Shown here piece by piece: positions 31,826 through 38,815 of a DNA stretch of 52,723 nt. The first letter of the stretch is position 1; each line of letters starts with the position of its first letter. The notes beneath the pieces were generated by a model that was not told the origin of the DNA, made no database searches, and saw nothing but the letters and a program-made list of their open reading frames with translations. This DNA is from Fumia sp045615345 (lineage in GTDB: Bacteria > Bacillota > Clostridia > Oscillospirales > Ruminococcaceae): NCBI GenBank assembly GCA_045615345.1, contig JAZLER010000021.1, forward strand, positions 1 through 52,723, read 5' to 3'. The position numbers and the translations under genes were made by a program.

Positions 31826-32413
31826 TTATTTGAAGTATCTCTTGAGGAGTCCTTCAAGACCCTTACCGTGACGAGCTTCGTCACGAGCCATTTCGTGAAC
31901 TGTATCATGGATAGCATCAAGGCCGTTTTTCTTAGCGCAGGAAGCAAGGTCAAATTTACCCTGTGTAGCGCCGTATTCACAGTCAACACGCCAAGCGAGG
32001 TTTGCTTTTGTGGAGGCTTTCATATTAGGTTCTAAGTCTTCGCCGAGAAGTTCAGCAAATTTAGCAGCGTGTTCTGCTTCTTCGTAAGCTGCTTTTTCCC
32101 AGTAAAGACCAACTTCGGGGTAACCTTCGCGGTGAGCGATACGAGCCATGCAGAGGTACATACCTACTTCAGCACATTCGCCGTTGAAGTTTGCCATAAG
32201 CTGTTCGAAGATGTATTTTTTATCTTCTTCACTGATGTCGGGGTTGTTTTTAACTGTTTTTGCATAAACGCCGTATTCGTGTTCTGCTGCAAGTTTAGCA
32301 TCTGCTGCCATTTCTTTGAACTTTTCTGCAGGAACTTTACAAACAGGGCATTTTTCGGGGGGTGTATCACCTTCGTGAACATAACCGCAAACTGAGCATA
32401 CATACTTTTTCAT
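31826..32413 (-). CDS. Reverse rubrerythrin (rubredoxin domain first)
   Basis: Rubrerythrins reduce hydrogen peroxide in anaerobes using a diiron centre and a rubredoxin centre. In this 195-residue protein the rubredoxin-type site comes first (Cys6, Cys9, Cys22, Cys25; CSVCGY...CPVC), followed by a ferritin-like diiron domain with ExxH motifs (EEAEHAAKF, DEARHGKG). That domain order defines the reverse rubrerythrins of Clostridia. The frame is open to 32446, but the ATG at 32413 follows AAAGGAG on the minus strand. It lies 20 nt downstream of perR, so the peroxide sensor and its scavenger are co-transcribed. Confidence 0.93.
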   Translation of the reverse strand: MKKYVCSVCGYVHEGDTPPEKCPVCKVPAEKFKEMAADAKLAAEHEYGVYAKTVKNNPDISEEDKKYIFEQLMANFNGECAEVGMYLCMARIAHREGYPEVGLYWEKAAYEEAEHAAKFAELLGEDLEPNMKASTKANLAWRVDCEYGATQGKFDLASCAKKNGLDAIHDTVHEMARDEARHGKGLEGLLKRYFK

Positions 32414-32433
32414 AATAAAAATCTCCTTTAAAA

Positions 32434-32826
32434 TTAATTTTTGCATTTCTCACAGAGTCCTGTGAAGTAAATTTCTTTTGTTTTTATATCAAACTCTTTT
32501 GATAAAGAGGTTTGAACCTGACCTACTGCGAAATCCCATACATTTAAACAGGAATCGCATTTAAAGTGACCATGGAGCGAGGTGTCGGCATCGTAGCGAA
32601 CCTTTGTCGGGTCAATGGTAATTTCTAAAATGATTTCCTTTTCTGCCAAAAGGTGCAGAGTGTTGTAAACCGAAGTTTTTGAAAGGGTAGGTACATTTTT
32701 AATAAGTGCTTCATACACTTCTTCAACAGTCGGGTGCGTTCGGTGCGACAGAAGATATTCAAGCACCATTATCCGTATAAGAGAAGGACGAATGCCTTTT
32801 TCTTTAAGCAAGGTTACCGCGTCCAT
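32434..32826 (-). CDS. perR: Fur-family peroxide-responsive repressor (PerR type)
   Basis: The 130-residue Fur-family protein has an N-terminal winged helix (about 1-75). By count it carries His31, Asp79, His85, His87 and Asp98, which align with the regulatory metal ligands His37, Asp85, His91, His93 and Asp104 of Bacillus PerR. Asp rather than Glu at the last position is the PerR-versus-Fur marker. Structural zinc cysteines are Cys90, Cys93, Cys125 and Cys128. It precedes reverse rubrerythrin in an operon, and a Per-box-like palindrome overlaps the start-site region. It should therefore repress itself and rubrerythrin until peroxide oxidises a ligand histidine. Confidence 0.88.
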   Translation of the reverse strand: MDAVTLLKEKGIRPSLIRIMVLEYLLSHRTHPTVEEVYEALIKNVPTLSKTSVYNTLHLLAEKEIILEITIDPTKVRYDADTSLHGHFKCDSCLNVWDFAVGQVQTSLSKEFDIKTKEIYFTGLCEKCKN

Positions 32827-32857
32827 GGTCGCCTCCTTTTTGTAACAATTTTAATTT

Positions 32858-32872
32858 TTGTAACGATTACAA
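32858..32872 (-). promoter_or_regulatory. Per-box-like operator
   Basis: TTGTAACGATTACAA is a 7-1-7 inverted repeat with one mismatch, closely similar to the TTATAATNATTATAA Per box. It lies just downstream of the perR -10 box. A weaker half-matching copy (TTGTAACAATTTTAA) is at 32840-32854. Confidence 0.75.
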
Positions 32873-32876
32873 TATT

Positions 32877-32905
32877 ATATTATCATACACTTTTTGATTT
32901 GTCAA
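32877..32905 (-). promoter_or_regulatory. Promoter of the perR-rubrerythrin operon
   Basis: On the minus strand TTGACA (32905-32900) and TAATAT (32882-32877) are separated by 17 bp, immediately upstream of the Per-box-like palindrome. Confidence 0.87.
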
Positions 32906-32924
32906 CACTTTTTTTAAAAAATAT

Positions 32925-32952
32925 TTGAAAAAATTTTTTTGTATGGTATAAT
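32925..32952 (+). promoter_or_regulatory. Promoter of the metallophosphoesterase array
   Basis: TTGAAA (32925-32930) and TATAAT (32947-32952) are 16 bp apart, with TGG before the -10. The start codon of the first gene is only 21 bp downstream, so the leader is very short. It is divergent from the perR promoter 20 bp away. Confidence 0.75.
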
Positions 32953-32973
32953 TTAAGTTAAGGAAGTGATTTT

Positions 32974-34092
32974 ATGAATTACGATATAATAAATGAAGCA
33001 CTCGAATACAGCTTTGATAAACGCATTTTACCATTTACTGTCGGTACACCATCTGACAAACTGTCGGAAAACGACCAGTACGACAGAGTAAATATATTAT
33101 TCTTTTCGGACAGCCATCTGGATTTGCCATGCGGTGAGGCGTGCGAAGAAAATGTAAAAAGAACCGTTGAATACATAAATAATGCTCCCTATAAAATTGA
33201 TGCTGTGATTTACGGCGGAGATACTATCACAAAAGATGGCATCGTGCCCAAAGAAGAGGCAAAGGAATACCATAAAAAGTTTTTTGATACAGTCAAAAAA
33301 TCCGAAAGACCTTTTTTATTTGTAAAGGGTAATCACGATACAAACGACTGGAAAAACATTCCCGAAAATGTAGTTACAGACGAAGAGTTTTCAGAAATGT
33401 TTCTGGAGTTTGCAGAGGAAAAATATTCGCTTAGACGCGAAAATTCCACCTGGCATTACTATGATATCGAAGACAAAAAAATACGCGTGGTGGCAGTTGA
33501 TGTTCACGATATTGATAAAACCATCAGCGATGAAAATGGATTTGTTAAGTATCATGGAGTGGCGATTTCGAACATCGGGCCAAAACAGTTTGACTTCATT
33601 ATAAATAAAGCTCTTAACTTTGACGATAAGGAAGAAAAAGAATGGGGTGTAATTTTTGCAATGCATCAGTACACTCCCAATGACAAGGGAAATAGTCCGA
33701 AGGTTTTTCTTGATATCTGTAAGGCATTCAACGAAAGAACAACCTTTGAATATAAAAATGCGTGCGTTGAAAAGGACTTCGACCTTGATATCAAGGCTGA
33801 TTTTAAGGATAACAAGGCAGATATTATATGTTGTCTTATCGGTCATGAGCATGAGGACAGATATGAATGTATAAATGGTATTCACCTGATATGGACCAGA
33901 AACCATTCGGGAAGTCAGCTCTGGAGCGACCCGTTTACAGCACGATATAAGGACACGGTTACACAGAATTGTTTTGATGTGGTGAATATCGATACCTTGC
34001 ACAGAAAGATAAGGGTTTTCAGATTTGGTGCAGGGATTACCTGCAAAGGTACAGGCGGCGACCGATTTTTGCCGGACGGCCTTGAATATTAG
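32974..34092 (+). CDS. Calcineurin-like metallophosphoesterase, tandem paralogue 1
   Basis: This 372-residue protein has no signal peptide or membrane helix and is therefore cytoplasmic. All five metal-site motifs of the calcineurin-like fold are visible in order: DSH (near residue 46), YGGDTIT, KGNHDTND, AMHQY, and GHEHEDR. It opens with RILPFTVGTPSDK and ends GTGGDRFLPDGLEY; both ends are shared with the two following genes. The substrate may be a phosphomonoester, a diester or a nucleotide, and nothing nearby identifies it. It lies 9 nt before paralogue 2, in one operon. Codon and base usage look like the surroundings, so I see no sign of recent transfer. Confidence 0.87.
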   Translation: MNYDIINEALEYSFDKRILPFTVGTPSDKLSENDQYDRVNILFFSDSHLDLPCGEACEENVKRTVEYINNAPYKIDAVIYGGDTITKDGIVPKEEAKEYHKKFFDTVKKSERPFLFVKGNHDTNDWKNIPENVVTDEEFSEMFLEFAEEKYSLRRENSTWHYYDIEDKKIRVVAVDVHDIDKTISDENGFVKYHGVAISNIGPKQFDFIINKALNFDDKEEKEWGVIFAMHQYTPNDKGNSPKVFLDICKAFNERTTFEYKNACVEKDFDLDIKADFKDNKADIICCLIGHEHEDRYECINGIHLIWTRNHSGSQLWSDPFTARYKDTVTQNCFDVVNIDTLHRKIRVFRFGAGITCKGTGGDRFLPDGLEY

Positions 34093-34101
34093 GAGATTTC
34101 T

Positions 34102-35271
34102 ATGAAAAATATTGATTATAATCGTATATGTGAGCTTGAGGCAATCAGGGTAAGCGAAAGGTTTTTACCGCTTACAGTTGGTGCTCCCGATGATGCTACA
34201 AGGTCTTTTCAGCAGTATAAAAGAGCAAATTTCATATTCTTTAGTGACAGCCATATTGATGCGTACAATATAGAAGAATGTTTTGATAATGTTCAGCGCA
34301 CTGTTGATTTTGCAGATAATTTTCCCGTGCCTTTTGATGCAGTTATGTTCGGCGGAGATTTTGTGACTTTCTATAATATCCTTGATAAGGATCAGGCAAT
34401 GCACCGCTGCAGACCTTTTTTCGACAGAATTAAAAAGTGCGAAACACCGTTTGTTTTTGCAAAAGGTAACCACGATACAAATGACTGGGATAATACAATA
34501 GACAGGGCATTTAATGATGATGACTGGAGTAAGATGTATCTCGACTTTGCCGAAGAAAAATATGGTCTTGTAAGGCAGAAAAAGAAAAATGGCTCTATGT
34601 CTACCTGGCACTATTACGATGTTGAAGACAAAAAAATCCGTATAGTGGCTGTTGATGTTATGGATACCGATAAAACCATCCCCAATGAGCAGGGAAGGGT
34701 TAAATATCACAACTGCAGATTAAGACATATATCTCAGGAGCAGTTTGACTGGATTGTTAACACCGCACTTAATTTTGACGAAAAGGAAGAAAAAGACTGG
34801 GGCGTAATTTTTGTTATGCACCAGCTTATCGAGGATGATGAGAATTATGGCAGAGCTACCGATAAGCTTATCGATAGCTGTGTTGCGATGAATAATGCTG
34901 AGAAGTATGAGTGCGATTTTGTGTGTGAGGAAGACCCTGCTTTTAATTTTACAGTTTCTGCAGATTTTACAAAGTATGCTGACTCTGAAAAAAGACCGCA
35001 TACCATTTGCTGGTTTTTAGGACATCACCACAGAGATATGTATACCTGTATCAAGGGGATAAACATCATCAACATCACAAATGCTTCCTGTACTGACAGA
35101 TTCGGGGATGCGACAATGGCAAGAATACCCGGTACTGCTACCCAGAATGCGTTTGACCTTATAAGTGTTGATACACTGGAACGCAAGATAAGAATTGTGC
35201 GCTATGGTGCAGGGATTGATTGCTATGGCGTTGGCGGCGACAGATTTTTGCCTGACGGCTTAGGATATTAG
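34102..35271 (+). CDS. Calcineurin-like metallophosphoesterase, tandem paralogue 2
   Basis: This 389-residue cytoplasmic protein carries the full catalytic set: DSHIDAY, FGGDFVT, KGNHDTNDW, VMHQL and GHHHRDM. Like its neighbours it has the N-terminal RFLPLTVGAPDD and the C-terminal TATQNAFDLISVDTLERKIRI and GGDRFLPDGLGY segments. The middle of the protein (the lid between GNHD and the MHQ histidine, and the stretch before GHHH) differs most from paralogue 1. Divergence of that kind would be expected if the three enzymes act on different substrates. The role is unknown. It starts behind TAGGAGATT, 9 nt after paralogue 1, and 12 nt separate it from paralogue 3. Confidence 0.87.
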   Translation: MKNIDYNRICELEAIRVSERFLPLTVGAPDDATRSFQQYKRANFIFFSDSHIDAYNIEECFDNVQRTVDFADNFPVPFDAVMFGGDFVTFYNILDKDQAMHRCRPFFDRIKKCETPFVFAKGNHDTNDWDNTIDRAFNDDDWSKMYLDFAEEKYGLVRQKKKNGSMSTWHYYDVEDKKIRIVAVDVMDTDKTIPNEQGRVKYHNCRLRHISQEQFDWIVNTALNFDEKEEKDWGVIFVMHQLIEDDENYGRATDKLIDSCVAMNNAEKYECDFVCEEDPAFNFTVSADFTKYADSEKRPHTICWFLGHHHRDMYTCIKGINIINITNASCTDRFGDATMARIPGTATQNAFDLISVDTLERKIRIVRYGAGIDCYGVGGDRFLPDGLGY

Positions 35272-35283
35272 GAGGTATATATT

Positions 35284-36444
35284 ATGACAAAGTACGACAG
35301 AATTTGCGAGATGGAAGCTTATGAAACCGAAAAGAGGTTTTTGCCGCTCACGGTAGGAACTCCAAGTATGAAGAAGTCTTCAAATGACCAGTATGAAAGA
35401 CTTAATCTTATATTTTTCACAGACAGCCATGTTGATATGCCCTGGTGCGTTCCCGAGGCGTGCGATAATGTGGAAAGAACTATTGATTTTGCAAATAATT
35501 TCCCCGTACCTTTCGATGCTGTGCTTTATGGCGGGGATACTATTACTTTCTTTGGAGAGGTTTCCAAGGAACTTGCAAAGGAAAGATTCAAATGCCTTGC
35601 TGACAGAGTTAAAAAATGTAAAGCACCCTTTATCTTTGCCAGAGGTAACCATGACCCGAACCATGTTGATAATCTGCCCGAAAACCTTTTGCGTGACGAA
35701 GATTACGGTGAAATTTACCTTGATTTTGCGGAAGAAAAAGACGGCATTGTAAGACAGCTTAAGAAAAACGGACAGAAATCCATCTGGCATTACAAAGATA
35801 TTGAGAACAAAAAAGTGCGTATTATAGCGCTTGACTCCGAGGATAGTTACAGAGATGGCGTAAAGGAAGATGGCCATATAGCAATTGATGACTGTGTTCA
35901 TTTTTCAAACGAACAGCTTAACTGGCTTGTAAATGATGCTCTTAACTTTGATGACAAGGAAGAAAAAGACTGGGGTGTTATCTTTGTCACTCATCGTATT
36001 GACCCGAGAGGCAATGATTTTGGCAGTGCAGGAACAAAACTCATAAGTATTTGTGAGGCTTTCAACAACGCAAAATCTACTTCAATCAAGTATGAATGTG
36101 CGAAAAATGATTTTTATAATCTTGATGTGAATGCTGACTTCACAAGATACGCAAACCTTGAAAAGAAACCTTTTGTTATTGCATTTTTTATGGGGCATCA
36201 TCACACCGATAACAATGAAACTGCCTGTGGTATTCAGCTTATCTGGTCATTGCACGGCTGTGTTACCGATACATATTCCGATGCAAGGGTTATAAGACGC
36301 CCCGGTACTGCAACTCAGAATGCATTTGACTGTGTAAGTATCGACCTTCAGCACAGAAAAATCAGAATTGTGCGCTATGGTGGCGGCAGAACCTGCTACG
36401 GCGAGGGTGGCGATAGATTTTTGCCTGACGGACTTGAATTTTAA
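35284..36444 (+). CDS. Calcineurin-like metallophosphoesterase, tandem paralogue 3
   Basis: The third 386-residue copy has DSHVDMP, YGGDTIT, RGNHDPNHV, VTHRID and GHHHTDN, so all metal ligands are kept. The residue after the histidine motif differs (HR instead of HQ), as does the segment after GNHD (PNHV instead of TNDW), which again suggests a changed substrate pocket. The ends match the other two (RFLPLTVGTPSM; GGDRFLPDGLEF). An AGGAGG site precedes the ATG. It is the last gene of the operon; a terminator follows 6 nt after its stop. The function is unknown. Confidence 0.87.
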   Translation: MTKYDRICEMEAYETEKRFLPLTVGTPSMKKSSNDQYERLNLIFFTDSHVDMPWCVPEACDNVERTIDFANNFPVPFDAVLYGGDTITFFGEVSKELAKERFKCLADRVKKCKAPFIFARGNHDPNHVDNLPENLLRDEDYGEIYLDFAEEKDGIVRQLKKNGQKSIWHYKDIENKKVRIIALDSEDSYRDGVKEDGHIAIDDCVHFSNEQLNWLVNDALNFDDKEEKDWGVIFVTHRIDPRGNDFGSAGTKLISICEAFNNAKSTSIKYECAKNDFYNLDVNADFTRYANLEKKPFVIAFFMGHHHTDNNETACGIQLIWSLHGCVTDTYSDARVIRRPGTATQNAFDCVSIDLQHRKIRIVRYGGGRTCYGEGGDRFLPDGLEF

Positions 36445-36449
36445 ATTTA

Positions 36450-36478
36450 AAAACTCCGCTTTACGCGGAGTTTTTTTT
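36450..36478 (+). terminator. Terminator of the metallophosphoesterase operon
   Basis: AAAACTCCGC (36450-36459) pairs with GCGGAG and following T residues (36465-36470 onward), loop TTTAC, then T8. Part of it may double as promoter sequence for the next gene. Confidence 0.92.
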
Positions 36479-36488
36479 GTGGTATACT
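36460..36488 (+). promoter_or_regulatory. Possible promoter of the radical SAM gene, overlapping the terminator
   Basis: TTTACG (36460-36465, in the hairpin loop) and TATACT (36483-36488), preceded by TGG, are 17 bp apart. The -35 is weak; the extended -10 is the main support. Confidence 0.4.
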
Positions 36489-36520
36489 ATAAATTGGAGC
36501 AAAATGCAAGGAGGAAGAAT

Positions 36521-38203
36521 ATGAAGATACTTTTAGTCGGAATTAATGCAAAATTCATTCATTCCTGCCTTGCTGTATATTCATTAAAGGAATATGCAAA
36601 TGAGCATTATAACATCGACTGCGAAATTATGGAGTTTACGATAAATCACAGGGAAGATTTGATTTTGTCTGAGATTTTTCGTAAAAAGCCTGATATAATC
36701 GCATTTTCTTCATATATATGGAATTTTGAGCTTATAAAAAGTGTTGTCAGAAATCTCAAAAAACTTTTGCCTGAAAGTAAAATTATACTCGGTGGTCCTG
36801 AGGTGAGCTTTGACGGTGAAGAGGCTTTAAGGGAAACGGGTGCCGATTTTATAATTTGCGGTGAGGGCGAAGAAACTTTTGCAAAACTTTGCCAATCGTT
36901 GCAAAAAGGCTTGACTGTTTCAAATGTTATTAAGGCAGATAAGCCTGTTGATATGGCAAAAATACCTTTTGCCTATAAATCTTTTGATGACTTCGAAAAT
37001 AGAATACTTTATTATGAGGCTCAGAGAGGGTGCCCGTTTAACTGTCAGTATTGCCTTTCTTCCACCGATAAAGGTGTCAGGTTTAAACCAATTGATAAGG
37101 TAAAGGAAGAACTTCTGATATTTTTGCAAAATAAGGTGAGTCAAGTCAAATTCGTTGACCGCACATTCAATTCGAACAAAAACTTTGCGCTTGAAATCTG
37201 GAAATTTTTGCACGAAAACGATAATGGTGTTACCAATTTTCATTTTGAAATGGCGGCGGATCTTATCACCGATGAGATGATTGAATTTTTGAGAAATGTC
37301 CGTCCCGGACTGTTTCAGTTTGAGATTGGGGTTCAGTCCACAAATGAGAAAACTCTTTCTGCCATCGACAGAAAGAGTAGTTTTGAAGTGATAACCGAAA
37401 AGGTTTTAAAGCTTCAAAAAGCAAACAATATCCATCTTCATCTTGACCTTATAGCGGGGTTGCCTTTTGAAGATTACAAAAGCTTTAAAAACTCTTTTAA
37501 TGATGTATATTCTTTAAATCCTGATCAGTTTCAGCTTGGTTTCTTGAAACTGTTAAAAGGCTCGGGACTTAAAAAGGATTCTCATAAGTACGGAATAGTT
37601 GCAAGGGATAATGCCCCTTATGAAGTGCTTTTTACCGATGCGCTTCCTGCGGATGATGTGCTGAGGCTCAAGGGAATTGAGGAACTTGTTGAAATTTATT
37701 ATAATTCTTCAAGGTTTAAAAAGAGTATAGAATATGCAGTATCACTTGCCGGGACTCCTTTTGATTTTTACGAAAGCTTTATGGAGTTTTATTTTAAGAA
37801 AAAAGAATATTTAAGACCCCATTCTAAAATAGAACAATATGATATTCTCTATAACTTTGTGAGTGGATATCAGAGTTGCGATTTGGAAAAGTTCAGATGG
37901 CTTATAAAGTTTGACCTTTATTCCCACGAAAAGGCGAAAAAAATCCCTGACTATATAGACGAGGATTTCAATGAATTATATCGCGACAGGATGCTGGAGT
38001 TTTATACAAAAGAGCTTGAATGCGGTACCCTTCTGGAAGAATATAAGGGATTAAACCCTAAACAGGTCTATAAAATGGCACATATCGAGGTGTTTCCTTT
38101 TAATCCGATTGATAAAAGCGATAAAAAAACAGCATTGCTTTTCAATTACAGAAAAACGGATATTTCAGGGAATGCTACAGTAAAAGAAATCAAAATTTTT
38201 TAA
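36521..38203 (+). CDS. B12-binding-domain radical SAM protein
   Basis: The 560-residue product has an N-terminal cobalamin-binding-like Rossmann domain (about 1-135; KILLVGINAKFIHSCLAVYSL, ILGGPEVSFDGEE). A radical SAM core follows with CPFNCQYC near residue 172, the CxxxCxxC cluster motif. The last third (about 390-560) is a separate domain that looks like the DUF4080 type found in anaerobe radical SAM proteins. The frame is open upstream to 36368, but the ATG at 36521 follows AAGGAGGAAG. It is monocistronic as far as can be seen. Members of this class modify unknown substrates, and the histidine usual for B12 binding is not clear, so cobalamin dependence is uncertain. Confidence 0.85.
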   Translation: MKILLVGINAKFIHSCLAVYSLKEYANEHYNIDCEIMEFTINHREDLILSEIFRKKPDIIAFSSYIWNFELIKSVVRNLKKLLPESKIILGGPEVSFDGEEALRETGADFIICGEGEETFAKLCQSLQKGLTVSNVIKADKPVDMAKIPFAYKSFDDFENRILYYEAQRGCPFNCQYCLSSTDKGVRFKPIDKVKEELLIFLQNKVSQVKFVDRTFNSNKNFALEIWKFLHENDNGVTNFHFEMAADLITDEMIEFLRNVRPGLFQFEIGVQSTNEKTLSAIDRKSSFEVITEKVLKLQKANNIHLHLDLIAGLPFEDYKSFKNSFNDVYSLNPDQFQLGFLKLLKGSGLKKDSHKYGIVARDNAPYEVLFTDALPADDVLRLKGIEELVEIYYNSSRFKKSIEYAVSLAGTPFDFYESFMEFYFKKKEYLRPHSKIEQYDILYNFVSGYQSCDLEKFRWLIKFDLYSHEKAKKIPDYIDEDFNELYRDRMLEFYTKELECGTLLEEYKGLNPKQVYKMAHIEVFPFNPIDKSDKKTALLFNYRKTDISGNATVKEIKIF

Positions 38204-38222
38204 AAAATTATGCAACAGATTA

Positions 38223-38265
38223 CCCCACAAAGAACACTATTAAGATGAACAGGTCTTTGTGTGGG
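38223..38265 (+). repeat. Imperfect inverted repeat upstream of the ECF sigma gene
   Basis: CCCCACAAAGA (38223-38233) can pair with TCTTTGTGTGGG (38254-38265) with a single bulged T, around a 20-nt loop. No T-run follows, so it is not a terminator. It lies 19 nt before the sigma factor start and could be a regulatory hairpin or operator. Confidence 0.5.
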
Positions 38266-38284
38266 CTTGAAATGAGGTGAGGAA

Positions 38285-38815
38285 ATGTCAGATCTCCAAA
38301 ACCTTGTTCTTGCAGCAAAGTCGGGCGATAAGGAAGCTTTTGCGAGCCTTTATCAGCTTATCTACAAGGACATGTATAAATTCGCTTACTATACTTTAAA
38401 GGATGAGCAGGATGCTCAGGATGCGGTCAGTGATGCGGTTATGGATGCTTATGCAGGCATTTCCAAGCTTAAAAATGCTGATGCTTTCAAGGGCTGGATG
38501 TTTAAAATCCTTTCAGCTAAATGTAAGCGTAAACTCAAGACTTATGTTGACAGAAAAAATCAGGATGATATCGATGATGTTGAGGTTTCTGTCGATGGCT
38601 CCGAGGAGTCTGTTGAGTTAAAACAAGCTCTCAGTGTACTCACTGACGAGGAAAGAATGATAGTATCCTTGACGATTTTTGGTGGATATGACAGCCAGGA
38701 AATTGCAAAGATGCTCAATTTAAACAGAAATACAGTGCGTTCAAAACATAGTCGCGCGCTTGCTAAGATGCGTGAAGTTCTGACTGCTGATAAAAACGGA
38801 AAGGAGGAGGCATAG
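38285..38815 (+). CDS. ECF-type sigma-70 family RNA polymerase sigma factor
   Basis: The 176-residue product has region 2 (about 18-85; FASLYQLIYKDMYKFAY and DAVSDAVMDAYAGI) and region 4 helix-turn-helix (about 117-165; LTDEERMIVSLTIFGGYDSQEIAKMLN), with nothing between but a short linker, so it is the ECF class. The next gene starts at the base after its stop and encodes a membrane protein with a short cytoplasmic N-terminus. That is the usual arrangement of an ECF sigma factor and its membrane anti-sigma factor. The target promoters and stimulus are unknown. Confidence 0.9.
   Translation: MSDLQNLVLAAKSGDKEAFASLYQLIYKDMYKFAYYTLKDEQDAQDAVSDAVMDAYAGISKLKNADAFKGWMFKILSAKCKRKLKTYVDRKNQDDIDDVEVSVDGSEESVELKQALSVLTDEERMIVSLTIFGGYDSQEIAKMLNLNRNTVRSKHSRALAKMREVLTADKNGKEEA

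Noticed and set aside
33391..34002. 203-codon minus-strand frame inside the first metallophosphoesterase gene
   Set aside because: It is opposite conserved catalytic motifs and has no supporting signals. Similar frames occur opposite the second and third copies at matching positions, as expected for shadows of paralogues.
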